From Pseudomonas sp. 8Z (lineage in GTDB: Bacteria; Pseudomonadota; Gammaproteobacteria; Pseudomonadales; Pseudomonadaceae), in assembly GCF_902506535.1 (NCBI RefSeq), contig NZ_LR733827.1, positions 521,942-585,941 of the forward strand: a DNA stretch of 64,000 bases, in the 5' to 3' direction. The translations under genes were made by a program, and so were the position numbers. Shown here in pieces: positions 8,824-17,640 of the stretch; within the stretch, counting starts at the first letter, position 1; each line of letters begins with the position of its first letter. The notes under the pieces were generated by a model. It ran no database searches and was not told the origin of the DNA. It was given only the letters and a program-made list of their open reading frames with translations.

Positions 8824-9959
8824 ATCGACAATGGATCTTTCTACCGCCCCAGGCCTGCCAGGGCTTGAACGCAGAGCTGCAGGTGCACCTGTTGGCGGCT
8901 GGTCAGGTGCGCGTACTGGCACTGCATGAGGCGCTGGCGGCGCTGGATGGGGCCTGGCAGTTGGTGCTGCCGGTCGAGGCTGTAACCGCCTGCGTCGTGC
9001 AGTTGCCGACCCTGCGCACACGCTGGCTGCGCCAGGCACTGCCATTTGCGGTGGAGGAGTTGCTGGCCGATGACGTCGAGCAGATGCACCTGGCCTTGGG
9101 CGAGGTGCTCAGTGATGGGCGCCACCGCGTGTATGCCGTGCGTGCTGCCTGGCTGCGCGAGTGCCTGGCGCTGTTTGCCGCCAAGCCGCCGCAGGCCATC
9201 CGCATGGATGCCGACATGCTGCCGCGTGAGGGCAGTCAGTTGCTGTGCTTGCACGGGCGCTGGCTGCTGGGCGGTGAAGGCGCTGCACGCCTGGCCCTGC
9301 AGACCGAGGATTGGCCGCTGCTGGCTGCACGTTGTCCGGCGCCGCACAAAGTCAGTGCCCGTGCCGGACAGGCGCTACCGGAGATGATCGATGACGCGCA
9401 GGTGCTGGAGCAGGCCGAAACCTGGCTGGTGCAGCAAGGCGCAGGTGTGGATCTCGCTCAGGGCGAATTTGCCGTGCATGAAGTGGGGGCGGGCTGGCGC
9501 CGCTGGCGCTCACTGGCGGGCATCGTTGGCCTGTGTCTATTGCTGCAATGGGGCTTCAACCTGGCGCAAGGCGTGTATCTGCAACGCGAGGCCGACGATT
9601 ATGCCGAGGCCAGCGCCGCGTTGTACCGCGAGCTATTCCCGCAGGACAGCAAGTTGATCAACCTGCGGGCACAACTCGACCAGCATCTGGCTGAGGTCGG
9701 CGGTGTCGATAGCCCAATGCTGAGCCTGCTGGGTGACGTGGCTGGCGCTCTGCGTGGCGACGAGGTGTTACAGGTGCAGATCAATCAACTGGATTACAGC
9801 GCTGTCCGCGAGGACTTGGCGCTGCAACTGCAAGCGCCGGATTTTGCCGAGCTGGAACGCTTGCGCGAGCGCCTGCAGCAGACCGGGCGCGCCGTGCAAA
9901 TGGGCTCGGCCAGCCGTGAGGCTGAAGGCGTCAGCGCACGTTTGGTGATTGGAGGATGA
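8820..9959 (+). CDS. gspL: T2SS inner-membrane protein GspL/XcpY
   Basis: 379 residues, ATGA overlap with gspK. An actin-like cytoplasmic domain (about 1-230) with LPTLRTRWLRQALPFAVEELLADD binds GspE; one membrane helix lies near 236-253 (LAGIVGLCLLLQWGFNLA); a periplasmic ferredoxin-like domain ends the protein. Links the ATPase to the platform and to GspM. Confidence 0.92.
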   Translation: MNRQWIFLPPQACQGLNAELQVHLLAAGQVRVLALHEALAALDGAWQLVLPVEAVTACVVQLPTLRTRWLRQALPFAVEELLADDVEQMHLALGEVLSDGRHRVYAVRAAWLRECLALFAAKPPQAIRMDADMLPREGSQLLCLHGRWLLGGEGAARLALQTEDWPLLAARCPAPHKVSARAGQALPEMIDDAQVLEQAETWLVQQGAGVDLAQGEFAVHEVGAGWRRWRSLAGIVGLCLLLQWGFNLAQGVYLQREADDYAEASAALYRELFPQDSKLINLRAQLDQHLAEVGGVDSPMLSLLGDVAGALRGDEVLQVQINQLDYSAVREDLALQLQAPDFAELERLRERLQQTGRAVQMGSASREAEGVSARLVIGG

Positions 9960-9961
9960 GC

Positions 9962-10486
9962 ATGACGATGTGGCGTGAATGGCAGCAGGGCCTGCACCTG
10001 CAATGGCAACGCTCGTCGCTGGCGCAACGCTGGCAGACGCTGGCGCCGCGTGACCGTCTGGCGCTGCTGGTGCTGGGCGGCTTCCTGATTCTGGCGCTGG
10101 CTTATCTGCTGCTGTGGCAGCCGGTGCAGCGTCAGGCGCAAGCGGCGCGTATGGCCTTCGAGGAGCAGCGCGCGCTGTATACCTACCTGCAAAGCCGCGC
10201 GCCCGAATTGCGTGGGCGTGATCTGCAACCGCGCAGCAGCCTCGACCCGGCGCGCCTGCAGGGGTTGGTGACGGCCTCGGCGGCGCAGCAGGGCATCACC
10301 ATCGAACGGCTGGACGCCGAAGGTGACGGCGCGCTGCAGATTGGCTTGCAGCCTGTGCCGTTCGAGCAACTGCTGCGCTGGGTCGAGGCGTTGCAGGCAC
10401 AGGGCGTGAGCGTGCAAGAGGCTGGTCTGGACCGCGCCGAGGGTAATCGTGTGGTGGCGCGGTTGGGGCTGCGGGCTGGCAGCTAG
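9962..10486 (+). CDS. gspM: T2SS inner-membrane protein GspM/XcpZ
   Basis: 174 residues from the ATG at 9962. That ATG stands 6 bases after GGAGG, whereas the ATG at 9956 (overlapping the gspL stop) abuts it. Short cytoplasmic N terminus, one membrane helix (LALLVLGGFLILALAYLLLW), coiled linker, and a periplasmic domain typical of GspM. Last gene of the operon; it converges on the SprT gene with 3 bases between the stops, and no gspN follows. Confidence 0.9.
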   Translation: MTMWREWQQGLHLQWQRSSLAQRWQTLAPRDRLALLVLGGFLILALAYLLLWQPVQRQAQAARMAFEEQRALYTYLQSRAPELRGRDLQPRSSLDPARLQGLVTASAAQQGITIERLDAEGDGALQIGLQPVPFEQLLRWVEALQAQGVSVQEAGLDRAEGNRVVARLGLRAGS

Positions 10487-10489
10487 CGC

Positions 10490-10984
10490 TTATGCCACCC
10501 GCTGCTGGCCGGTGAAGTGCAGTGTGGCCTTGCAGCGCCGACAAAAGTAGCGCCGCCCTTTGGCAACCAGCGCGTGACGCTGGGCGGAGAAGGGGAACTC
10601 GCCATCCGGGCAACTGCAGCGATAGATGAAGCGGCTGACCTTGCGCCGCTCGACCTCGTAGTTATGGCAACGGTTTGGCGCTAATTCATAGACGCCACGC
10701 ATGATCAGTTGCCACTCTTCGCCATGTGGCTGGATACGCAAACCGAACAATTGATGCGCGACCAGATGAGCCACCTCATGCGGCACCGTCTGGCGCAGGA
10801 AGTCCTCGCGGTTATCGCGATAGAGCTGCAGATTGAAGCGCAGCTTGTTTTCCGTCAGATGGGCAACACCCGCCTTCTGCCCACGCAGCTTGAAACTGAC
10901 TTCAGGGCGAGGGAAGCGTTGTTTGAAGAAGGTCTCGGCCAGTTGGTAGCAGGCTTCGACACGGGCGTGGAGCTGGTCGGGCAT
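10490..10984 (-). CDS. sprT: SprT-like zinc metalloprotease-family protein
   Basis: 164 residues. Zinc-protease motif HEVAH at residues 69-73, FKLRGQKAGVA before it, and a C-terminal zinc-finger-like part with CSC and CRRC. Cytoplasmic; its bacterial function is poorly known. Length and motif layout match the gammaproteobacterial SprT family closely. Confidence 0.9.
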   Translation of the reverse strand: MPDQLHARVEACYQLAETFFKQRFPRPEVSFKLRGQKAGVAHLTENKLRFNLQLYRDNREDFLRQTVPHEVAHLVAHQLFGLRIQPHGEEWQLIMRGVYELAPNRCHNYEVERRKVSRFIYRCSCPDGEFPFSAQRHALVAKGRRYFCRRCKATLHFTGQQRVA

Positions 10985-11183
10985 GATTGCTGTCAGGGTA
11001 TTACGGTTGGCCGATTATGCCGCAACCCGCACCTTGTCGCAGGGCTCATTCGTCGCTGGGCTGGCGCTTGCTCAAGCGTTTAGGCGCGCCTTTCCCGGCA
11101 CCCAAGTGATTGCGCGTTATAAAGCAAGCAGCCCTGCCATAAAACGCGCAGCCATGAAAAAGGCCGGGAGTGGGCGAGCGTCA

Positions 11184-11804
11184 TCAGTTGGTATACACCG
11201 GCCCGACCCCAAGCCCCCAGAGAATCACCGAACTGGCGATTATCGCCACCAGCACCACCAGGCCGACCGCCAGCACCGAGCTGGAGAACATAAAGCCTTC
11301 GTCTTCCGAGATGTTCATAAAAGGCGGGATGCCGACATATAGCAGGTACACCGTGTAACAGATCGCCAGCGTGCCGATGATCATGCCCAGCCACAGGTGA
11401 GGGTACAGCGCGGCCAGGCCACCAACGAACAAGGGCGTAGCGGTGTAGGCGGCGAACACGATGCATTGCGTCAGGCTGGGGCTGGCATCGTAGGTGCGTG
11501 CCATCCAGTGGATGAAGCTGCCCATCACGGCCACCCCGGCCAGCATCGCCAGGTACGCCATGATGGCCATGCTCAGTGCGCTGCCTTCGGTGAGCATGAC
11601 AGGCGGGCCTTCAGCGATGGCCCAGCCGACCTGGGAGGTGCCAATAAAGGCGGAAATGGCCGGGATGGCCGCGAGTAGCAATATATGGGTCAGGTACAGG
11701 TGGCTGATGGATTCTTCCTCACCACGGATTTCCTGCCACTCTTGATCGGGATGGGTGAAGAGCCCCCAGACGTGATGAATCATGTCAGATACCTCTGTGC
11801 TCAT
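11184..11804 (-). CDS. Yip1-family inner-membrane protein
   Basis: 206 residues with about five hydrophobic helices. The N-terminal part (MIHHVWGLFTHPDQEWQEIR) and TYDASPSLTQCIVFAAYTATPLFVGGL match the Yip1 domain proteins common in pseudomonads. No function can be assigned. It stands alone, with 142 bases to the gene upstream. Confidence 0.8.
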   Translation of the reverse strand: MSTEVSDMIHHVWGLFTHPDQEWQEIRGEEESISHLYLTHILLLAAIPAISAFIGTSQVGWAIAEGPPVMLTEGSALSMAIMAYLAMLAGVAVMGSFIHWMARTYDASPSLTQCIVFAAYTATPLFVGGLAALYPHLWLGMIIGTLAICYTVYLLYVGIPPFMNISEDEGFMFSSSVLAVGLVVLVAIIASSVILWGLGVGPVYTN

Positions 11805-11946
11805 ACGGTCTTCCCCGGCTGCACCCGGCGTGCATGGTCAGCGGCGCAGGGTGCCAAGGCCGGATCTGTGCAACCTCATTGCGCAGTATAGAACGCCAGC
11901 CAAAGCCACGTGGCGCCTGGGGTTAGAGTCAATGGCTCTGTCGCTT

Positions 11947-12540
11947 TCAGTGGTAATAACGGGCCAGAATTTCCATGGCCTTGTTGATCGACTGCAGGCG
12001 TTGCGTGCTACCCCCTCGATCCGGGTGATGCAGGCTGACCAGTTGCCGATAGCGCAGCTTGATGCGCGCCAGATCGAGCGGCGTGTCGTCGTCGAGCTCG
12101 AACAGTTGCAGGGCTGCGAGTTTCTCTTCGCCGCCTTGCATGCGCGTCCAGAAACTCGTTAGCAGACGCTCGACATCCCGCTCGTCGGTGCCCTGCAATT
12201 GGCTCATATCCAGGTAGTAGTCGCGCAGCTCATCGCGCTCGCTCAAGGCTTCGCTGCCCGCTTGATAGGGCAGCAGGCGAATGCACAGTGGGCTGATTTC
12301 AAGCAGGTGCGTACCCTGCTGCCAGAGCGTATCGCGCAGGCGATAGAGGGCGTTGAACAACAGAAAGTGGGTGCGAAACAGCACCAGCTTGTCGGTCAGC
12401 GGCAGGTCGGGCAGATGGCCGCTGTGACGCTCCTTGAGTTGCTGGATCAGGGCATATTCGGAGAGGCCGTCGGGTGAGGATTGCAGTAGCTGCAGCACCT
12501 GTTCGGCAAGATCCTGGCTGGGGTTTAGATCGTCGTTCAT
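11947..12540 (-). CDS. DnaJ-related protein with C-terminal J domain
   Basis: 197 residues. The N-terminal 100 or so residues look like the DNAJ-related N domain (PDGLSEYALIQQL, FRTHFLLFNALYRL). The C-terminal quarter is a short J domain with HPD at residues 172-174 and LQSINKAMEILARYY. Probably a specialised DnaK partner in the cytoplasm; the client is unknown. No glycine-rich or zinc region of a full DnaJ is present. Confidence 0.85.
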   Translation of the reverse strand: MNDDLNPSQDLAEQVLQLLQSSPDGLSEYALIQQLKERHSGHLPDLPLTDKLVLFRTHFLLFNALYRLRDTLWQQGTHLLEISPLCIRLLPYQAGSEALSERDELRDYYLDMSQLQGTDERDVERLLTSFWTRMQGGEEKLAALQLFELDDDTPLDLARIKLRYRQLVSLHHPDRGGSTQRLQSINKAMEILARYYH

Positions 12541-12640
12541 CGGCAGAGCCTAGCATTTAACCGTCGACGGGGTGGGGCGCGGGCGCCTTTGTGCGTAAAA
12601 TGTCGCGCTTTCGTTCCCACCCCTCGGATCTCGACGCACC

Positions 12641-13465
12641 ATGGGCACCCTTTCGGTCAACCAGAACAAACTGCAGAAGCGCATCCGCCGCCTGGCCGGC
12701 GAAGCCATCACCGACTTCAACATGATCGAGGATGGCGACAAGGTGATGGTCTGCCTGTCCGGCGGCAAGGACAGCTACACCATGCTCGATGTGCTGCTGT
12801 ACCTGCAGAAGGTGGCACCGATCAAATTCGAGATCGTCGCGGTGAACATGGATCAGAAGCAGCCCGGCTTCCCCGAACATGTGCTGCCGGCCTACCTCGA
12901 ATCCATCGGTGTGGCGTACCACATCATCGAGAAGGACACCTACTCGGTGGTCAAGGAGAAGATCCCGGAAGGCAAAACCACCTGCTCGCTGTGCTCGCGC
13001 CTGCGGCGCGGCACGCTGTACACCTACGCCGACGAAATCGGCGCGACCAAGATGGCCCTGGGGCACCACCGCGACGACATCCTGGAAACTTTCTTCCTCA
13101 ACATGTTCTACGGTGGCACGCTCAAGGCCATGCCGCCCAAGCTGCTCTCCGACGACGGCCGCAATGTGGTGATCCGCCCGCTGGCCTACTGCGCCGAGGC
13201 CGATATCGAAGCCTACAGCCAGCTCAAGGAATTCCCCATCATCCCGTGCAACCTCTGCGGCTCGCAGGAGAACCTGCAGCGCCAGGTGGTCAAGGAGATG
13301 CTGCAGGAGTGGGAGCGCAAGAGTCCGGGCCGGGTCGAGATCATGTTCCGCGCCCTGCAGAACGTGCACCCCTCGCAACTGGCTGACCGCAACCTGTTCG
13401 ACTTCAAGAGCCTGAAGATCGACGACAGCGCTACGCCGCGCTTTCTCGATGTGATGAGCCTGTAA
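12641..13465 (+). CDS. ttcA: tRNA cytidine(32) 2-sulfurtransferase TtcA
   Basis: 274 residues. PP-loop ATP-binding motif SGGKDS at residues 40-45, then CSLC near residue 115 and CNLC near residue 207, the four cysteines that hold the [4Fe-4S] cluster. Thiolates C32 in some tRNAs. HHRDD and [13 protein letters not shown] are also typical. Monocistronic and divergent from the DnaJ-related gene. Confidence 0.96.
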   Translation: MGTLSVNQNKLQKRIRRLAGEAITDFNMIEDGDKVMVCLSGGKDSYTMLDVLLYLQKVAPIKFEIVAVNMDQKQPGFPEHVLPAYLESIGVAYHIIEKDTYSVVKEKIPEGKTTCSLCSRLRRGTLYTYADEIGATKMALGHHRDDILETFFLNMFYGGTLKAMPPKLLSDDGRNVVIRPLAYCAEADIEAYSQLKEFPIIPCNLCGSQENLQRQVVKEMLQEWERKSPGRVEIMFRALQNVHPSQLADRNLFDFKSLKIDDSATPRFLDVMSL

Positions 13466-13539
13466 CGCCCGACGCGGCTAAAGCCTCGCTCACCGGCAGC
13501 CCTGTGGCCTGGTGGGCGGTGCATCCTGCGCCATCGCCA

Positions 13540-14433
13540 CTACATCCGGTGATGCTCCAGCAGAAAATCCACGAACACCCGCACCCGCGCCGGCATCGCC
13601 GAGCCGCCGACGAACACTGCATGAATCGGCTCCCGGTCGCCGGGGTTGAAGGCTTGCAGCAGCGGCACCAGCGCGCCGCGTTGCAGGTCTTCAGTGACGC
13701 TGAACTCGCCGATACGCGCGATCCCCGCACCCGCCCGCGCCAATTGCGCCAGCGCTTCGCCACTGCTGCATTCGATATTGCCGCAAACCTTGAGTGAGAA
13801 CGCCTGGCCATCGCGGATAAACGGCCAGTTCGGCTCGGCGCGGCGAAAGTTGAAACGCAGGCAGTTGTGTCGCAGCAGGTCTTCCGGCTGCTGCGGCGTG
13901 CCGTGGCGCTGCAGAAAGTCGGGGGAGGCCACCACCACTTGACCGGTCTCGCCGATACGGCGTGCGGTCAGCGGGCTATCGGGCAGATGGCCGAAGCGCA
14001 CCGCCACGTCGGCCTGACCGCCAAGAATGTCGACCACCTCATCGCCCAGCGACAGATCGACAGTGATATTCGGATAACGCGCGCTGAAGGCCGCCACCAG
14101 CGGCACGATGGCCAGCCGACCATGACCCAGCGCCGCACTGACACGCAAGCGGCCCTTTGGCACGCCCTGATCAGCGATGGCTTCCTCGACTTCGGCTAGG
14201 TCAGCGAGGATACGCCGGGCACCGCGCAGATAAGCCTCGCCCTCGGCGGTGAAGTTGAGCGCGCGGGTGGTACGCAGCAACAAGCGCGTGCCTAAGCGCT
14301 GCTCGGTCCGCGCAATGATGCGGCTGACTGCCGAGGGCGTCAGCCCCAGCGCACGAGCCGCCGCCGATAGACTGCCTTGCTCCGCAACCGTCGCGAACAC
14401 CGCCATTTCACCTGACCGGCCGTTGAAATCCAT
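13540..14433 (-). CDS. LysR-family transcriptional regulator
   Basis: 297 residues from the ATG at 14433, which has GGAGC 6 bases upstream. The N-terminal winged helix (EQGSLSAAARALGLTPSAVSRIIARTEQRLGTRLLLRTTR) and periplasmic-binding-like effector domain are complete. It is divergent from the MFS exporter at 14528 with 94 bases between, so it very likely controls that gene and itself; the effector is unknown. Confidence 0.9.
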   Translation of the reverse strand: MDFNGRSGEMAVFATVAEQGSLSAAARALGLTPSAVSRIIARTEQRLGTRLLLRTTRALNFTAEGEAYLRGARRILADLAEVEEAIADQGVPKGRLRVSAALGHGRLAIVPLVAAFSARYPNITVDLSLGDEVVDILGGQADVAVRFGHLPDSPLTARRIGETGQVVVASPDFLQRHGTPQQPEDLLRHNCLRFNFRRAEPNWPFIRDGQAFSLKVCGNIECSSGEALAQLARAGAGIARIGEFSVTEDLQRGALVPLLQAFNPGDREPIHAVFVGGSAMPARVRVFVDFLLEHHRM

Positions 14434-14527
14434 TTGTGCTCCATAAGCAAAGGTGTTTGCCAGAAATGCCATCTAGCGCTGTCAAGGTTTGGATCCTAGC
14501 ATTCGCAGCATAGATGAGGAGGCTTCC

Positions 14528-15700
14528 ATGCGTATCAATCCACCACTCGTTGCACTCGCCATCGGCGCCTTCGGTATCGGTGTCACCGAGTTCGCCCCCA
14601 TGGGCATGTTGCCGGGCATCGCCAGCGATCTTGGCGTCTCCATCCCGGCGGCCGGCCTGCTGGTCAGTGCCTATGCATTGGGCGTGCTGCTCGGCGCGCC
14701 ACTGATGACCCTGACCACCGGCAAGATTCCCCGGCGCTACCTGCTGATCGGCCTGATGGCCATTTTCACCCTCGGCAACCTGATGTCGGCCCTGGCCACT
14801 GACTACACCAGCCTGCTGATCGCCCGTGTGGTGACCTCGCTGAACCACGGCGCCTTTTTCGGCGTTGGCTCCATCGTCGCCGCCAGCGTGGTCGCACCGG
14901 ACAAACGCGCCGGGGCGGTGGCCGCCATGTTCATGGGCTTGACCCTGGCGACCATCGGCGGCGTACCGTTGGCTGCCTGGTTCGGTGAAACCTTTGGTTG
15001 GCGCACGGCGTTCTGGGGCATTACTGGCCTGGGCGTGCTGGCCATGACCTCGCTATGGTTCGCGCTGCCCAACGTGCCGTTGCCGAAAAGTGCCGGTGTA
15101 CTGGCGGAAATCCGCGTGTTGGGCCGTGGCCCCGTGCTTGCCGCACTGGCCCTGACCGTGATCGGCTCCAGCGCCATGTTCACCGTATTCACCTACATCG
15201 CGCCGATTCTTAGCAACGAAACGCACGCCTCGACAGCCTTTATCACCGCCATGCTGGTGCTGTACGGCATCGGCCTGACGCTGGGCAATGTGTGGGGCGG
15301 CAAGGCGGCGGATCGCTCCGTCGACCGCACCCTGATCGTCTCGCTGAGCGCGCTGATCGCAGTGCTACTGGCCTTCACCGTGCTGATGCGCTGGCCGCTG
15401 CCGACCGCCGTGGCCATCCTCATCTGGGGCATCGCCAGCTTCGCCATCGTGCCGCCGCTACAGATGCGCGTGATGGAGGCGGCCAAGGCCGCACCCAACT
15501 TGGCTTCGGCGGTGAATATCGGCGCCTTCAACTTGGGCAACGCCATTGGCGCAGCGCTGGGCGGCGCGGTGATCAAGGCGGGGCTGGGCTACCCGGCGAT
15601 CTCCTTGGCCGGTGCTGCGATGGCGGGGATTGGGCTGCTGATGGTGCTGGGGTTTGCCTGGCGTGCCAGGGCGGTGACGGTGCCAGCGGCATGTCAGTGA
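14528..15700 (+). CDS. MFS transporter, DHA1 (YdhP/AraJ-like) exporter
   Basis: 390 residues with about 12 membrane helices. The N-terminal GIGVTEFAPMGMLPGIASDLGVS, the inter-helix GKIPRRYLL and SLNHGAFFGVG are typical of the arabinose-efflux-like DHA1 group. GAGGAGG precedes the ATG. Inner-membrane proton-coupled efflux is likely; the substrate is unknown. Paired with the divergent LysR gene. Confidence 0.88.
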   Translation: MRINPPLVALAIGAFGIGVTEFAPMGMLPGIASDLGVSIPAAGLLVSAYALGVLLGAPLMTLTTGKIPRRYLLIGLMAIFTLGNLMSALATDYTSLLIARVVTSLNHGAFFGVGSIVAASVVAPDKRAGAVAAMFMGLTLATIGGVPLAAWFGETFGWRTAFWGITGLGVLAMTSLWFALPNVPLPKSAGVLAEIRVLGRGPVLAALALTVIGSSAMFTVFTYIAPILSNETHASTAFITAMLVLYGIGLTLGNVWGGKAADRSVDRTLIVSLSALIAVLLAFTVLMRWPLPTAVAILIWGIASFAIVPPLQMRVMEAAKAAPNLASAVNIGAFNLGNAIGAALGGAVIKAGLGYPAISLAGAAMAGIGLLMVLGFAWRARAVTVPAACQ

Positions 15701-15758
15701 CGTAAGGTCGGACGGTTGGCTACCCGCGCGTAGTGAGGTGCCCGCGAAGCCAAGCGTC

Positions 15759-15866
15759 ATTGCTCTAGGGGGGGGGCTTCAGAGTGAAGCGAGGTGGACA
15801 AGCTGCGCGTTGTCCACCCTTGTACGCCCTGGTTTGACCGGGTGGATGACGTTTTTTCATCCACCG
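15759..15866. repeat. Dispersed repeat, copy 1
   Basis: Shares the stretch from ATTGCTCT through GTGAAGCGAGGTGGACAAGC, GTTGTCCACCC and GGGTGGATGACG...TTTTTCATCC with copy 2 at 19171-19280. It holds two hairpins, GGTGGACAA/TTGTCCACC and GGTGGATGA/TCATCCACC. Noncoding and of unknown origin. Confidence 0.75.
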
Positions 15867-15910
15867 TTTAATTGGTTAACCGGTCTACCTGCTGGCCTGG
15901 AGTGACTCGC

Positions 15911-15945
15911 CCAAGTAAAAAGAAACCCCGTCGAGTGCGGGGCGT
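15911..15945 (-). terminator. Terminator of the first TA operon
   Basis: Read on the minus strand: CCCCG, 7-base loop, CGGGG, then TTTCTTTTT. Stem arms at 15926-15930 and 15938-15942. It lies 42 bases past the antitoxin stop and is a clear rho-independent terminator. Confidence 0.85.
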
Positions 15946-15986
15946 TTTAGGCGTTGAGCATTCCACAGGAGCAAGGAGAAAACTTC

Positions 15987-16298
15987 TCACGCGTGTGCGG
16001 GCTCTTTAACGGCTTTCTTCTGTTTAACCTTTACTTCGACGCGCATGTCCGCGTTGCTAAGCAAGTTGACCAATGCGTCCAGGGAGAATTTAGCGATTTT
16101 TCCGTTGAGCAGGTCGTTGAGTCTCGGTTGAGTAATGTGCAGCCGTTTGGCTGCATCTTTCTGTGGAATGTTCCATTTTTTCACCAGCTCGCTGCACTCC
16201 ATCATTAGCTGCGAACGAAGGCGCAGGTTGAGTGCTTCTTCTGGCGAGTCGGTCAGCGCATCCCAAACATTGTGATAGCTGTTGGTTGCCATTTTCAT
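15987..16298 (-). CDS. XRE-family antitoxin (HigA-like) of TA pair 1
   Basis: 103 residues from the ATG at 16298 (ATG at 16292 is possible; AGAGG precedes both). The central helix-turn-helix (NIPQKDAAKRLHITQPRLNDLLNGKIAKFSLDALVNLL) is of the HTH_37 type usually paired with Gp49-like toxins. The C terminus is lysine-rich. Expected to bind the toxin and the operon operator. Second gene of the pair, 96 bases after the toxin. Confidence 0.85.
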   Translation of the reverse strand: MKMATNSYHNVWDALTDSPEEALNLRLRSQLMMECSELVKKWNIPQKDAAKRLHITQPRLNDLLNGKIAKFSLDALVNLLSNADMRVEVKVKQKKAVKEPAHA

Positions 16299-16352
16299 GT
16301 GCCTCTTGGGGTGGTCAGAGCAGGACATAGCTCTGTGCAGCTCTGACGACTT

Positions 16353-16380
16353 TACCCTCCCATTTGTGGATGGGAGGGTA
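16353..16380. other. Perfect hairpin between toxin and antitoxin genes
   Basis: TACCCTCCCAT, 6-base loop, ATGGGAGGGTA: 11 paired bases, all matched, in the 96-base gap. No T-run follows on the minus strand, so it is not a standard terminator. It could slow transcription, stabilise an mRNA end or be an RNase site. Confidence 0.7.
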
Positions 16381-16394
16381 GGGTGTCGCCGATG

Positions 16395-16709
16395 CTACTC
16401 AAGCTGCTTGAACCTCGCTTTTGCCAGGTCAATGTCCCGCTTTTCCGTCTTCTGAGTGGTTTTGCGAAAGGCATGCAGTACTGCGACTGTATTGCCACGG
16501 TTTGCCACATAGAACACGCGAAAAGCCCCTGAATCCTCTCGTATTCGTATCTCTATAACACCGGGTCCTACGGTGTTGATCGGTTTCCAGTTTGTGGGTT
16601 CCATTCCCGATTGGACGCGGTGAAGCTGGTACCCAACTTCATGAATCACATCCTTGGGGAACGCTCTAATATCATCGAGGCTGGTGCCGCAGAATTGAAT
16701 GTCTTTCAC
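16395..16709 (-). CDS. Gp49-like/HigB-family toxin of TA pair 1
   Basis: 104 residues. KDIQFCGTSLDDIRAFPKDVIHEVGYQLHRVQSG, then the core beta-sheet GVIEIRIREDSGAFRVFYVAN and the C-terminal FRKTTQKTEKRDIDLAKARF, the pattern of phage Gp49-like RelE-fold toxins. Expected to be a ribosome-dependent mRNA endonuclease. The toxin-first order with an XRE antitoxin behind fits the HigBA arrangement. Confidence 0.87.
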   Translation of the reverse strand: MKDIQFCGTSLDDIRAFPKDVIHEVGYQLHRVQSGMEPTNWKPINTVGPGVIEIRIREDSGAFRVFYVANRGNTVAVLHAFRKTTQKTEKRDIDLAKARFKQLE

Positions 16710-16843
16710 TGAGGGATCTCCGCTGCCCGTAGAGGGCGCTATGGAATTTTTTAGAAGTTTTCATCTTGGTCACCTTCGCTGGCTTCAGTTTCAGTTCAGT
16801 TTTCAATTCAGCTTTCAGTTCAATTTTCGATTACGCCAATTGA

Positions 16844-16865
16844 CCACGGTGGAGAGCCACCGTGG
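16844..16865. other. Perfect hairpin in the TA 1 leader
   Basis: CCACGGTGG, AGAG, CCACCGTGG: 9 matched base pairs with a 4-base loop. It lies between the candidate promoter (16871-16898) and the toxin start at 16709, so it would be in the 5' untranslated RNA. Confidence 0.6.
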
Positions 16866-16870
16866 GAGAA

Positions 16871-16898
16871 AATTTATATCAAATTGGATATAAGTCAA
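16871..16898 (-). promoter_or_regulatory. Candidate promoter and operator of TA pair 1
   Basis: On the minus strand TTGACT (16898-16893) and TAAATT (16876-16871) are 16 bases apart. Between and over them lies the dyad TTATATC, 6-base spacer, GATATAA (16874-16893). A dyad inside the promoter is what an autoregulating XRE antitoxin would need. It leaves a leader of over 150 bases. Confidence 0.45.
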
Positions 16899-16945
16899 GC
16901 TCTGCTTGAGCCCCGTTCCCAGGCGTAGCTTGGGCGCGATCAATG

Positions 16946-16970
16946 AAAAGGCGAGGGCAAGCCCTCGCCT
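16946..16970 (-). terminator. Terminator downstream of the broken gene
   Basis: Read on the minus strand: AGGCGAGGGC, TT, GCCCTCGCCT, then TTTC. Ten matched base pairs just after the stop at 16977. A good rho-independent terminator, showing that the gene above it was once a real transcription unit. Confidence 0.8.
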
Positions 16971-16976
16971 GATTCG

Positions 16977-17515
16977 CTACAGCCGCAACTCCGTGCGCAA
17001 TGCCTGATGCTCGCCGCCTAGTGGCGAGCACAGGCGTTGGTGGATGCGACTGAGAAAGCCCAGCTCGAAGGCATGGCGCTGGGCGCCCGGCGGGTACAGT
17101 TGCCGCTCCATTAACAGATTGGCCCACAGCCAGGCGCTATTGGCGTTGTCCAGCCAGCCTTGCGCGGTTTGTACGCCATGGCCGAAGCTCGCCTGGCAAT
17201 CTGCGTTCCAGCCGAACTCGGCAGGCGGTTGCCCATCATGGCCAGGCAGGTGGGTGAGATAGCGTTGCAGCTCAATCAGGCTCGGCCCTCCCGGCTGCCT
17301 GGGCGATGGCTCGGCGGTAGAGCACGATCAACTCGCTCAGCAGTGCACTGGTGCTATTGGTCAACTCCTGCTCCGGCTGACCTGCTACCACCTTCACTCG
17401 CCTCAGTCGGCCGGGAATGCTCGTTTCGCGGATGAAATAGATAGGATCCAAGGGCTGCAGGTTGAACTACGGAGCAGACCGAGGCGTAATCGCGGAAATG
17501 GTGGATGGGATTCAT
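16977..17515 (-). pseudogene. Unrecognised gene broken by two frameshifts
   Basis: Three frames carry protein-like sequence in succession. From the ATG at 17515: MNPIHHFRDYASVCSVVQ. Then in a second frame DPIYFIRETSIPGRLRRVKV through LLSELIVLYRRAIAQAAG, stopping at 17272. Then in a third frame LIELQRYLTHLPG, EFGWNADCQASFG, WLDNANSAWLWANLLMERQL, ending at TAG 16977. Joined, this would be about 178 residues. I do not recognise the family. The indels could be true mutations or sequencing errors. Confidence 0.55.
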
Positions 17516-17640
17516 GGAGTGCTTGCTCTGAAACCGCCAACTTTGTAACTGACACAACACATTCATCTGGCCCGGTTAAGCTACGCCGCTTATCTATGCG
17601 TGGTTATTTCTTAACGAGAACAAATTTAAAGGACATGCTT

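Noticed and set aside
16353..16380. Reading the TA 1 gap hairpin as a rho-independent terminator
   Set aside because: The minus-strand sequence after it is AAAGTCG, without a U-tract, and the antitoxin lies downstream.
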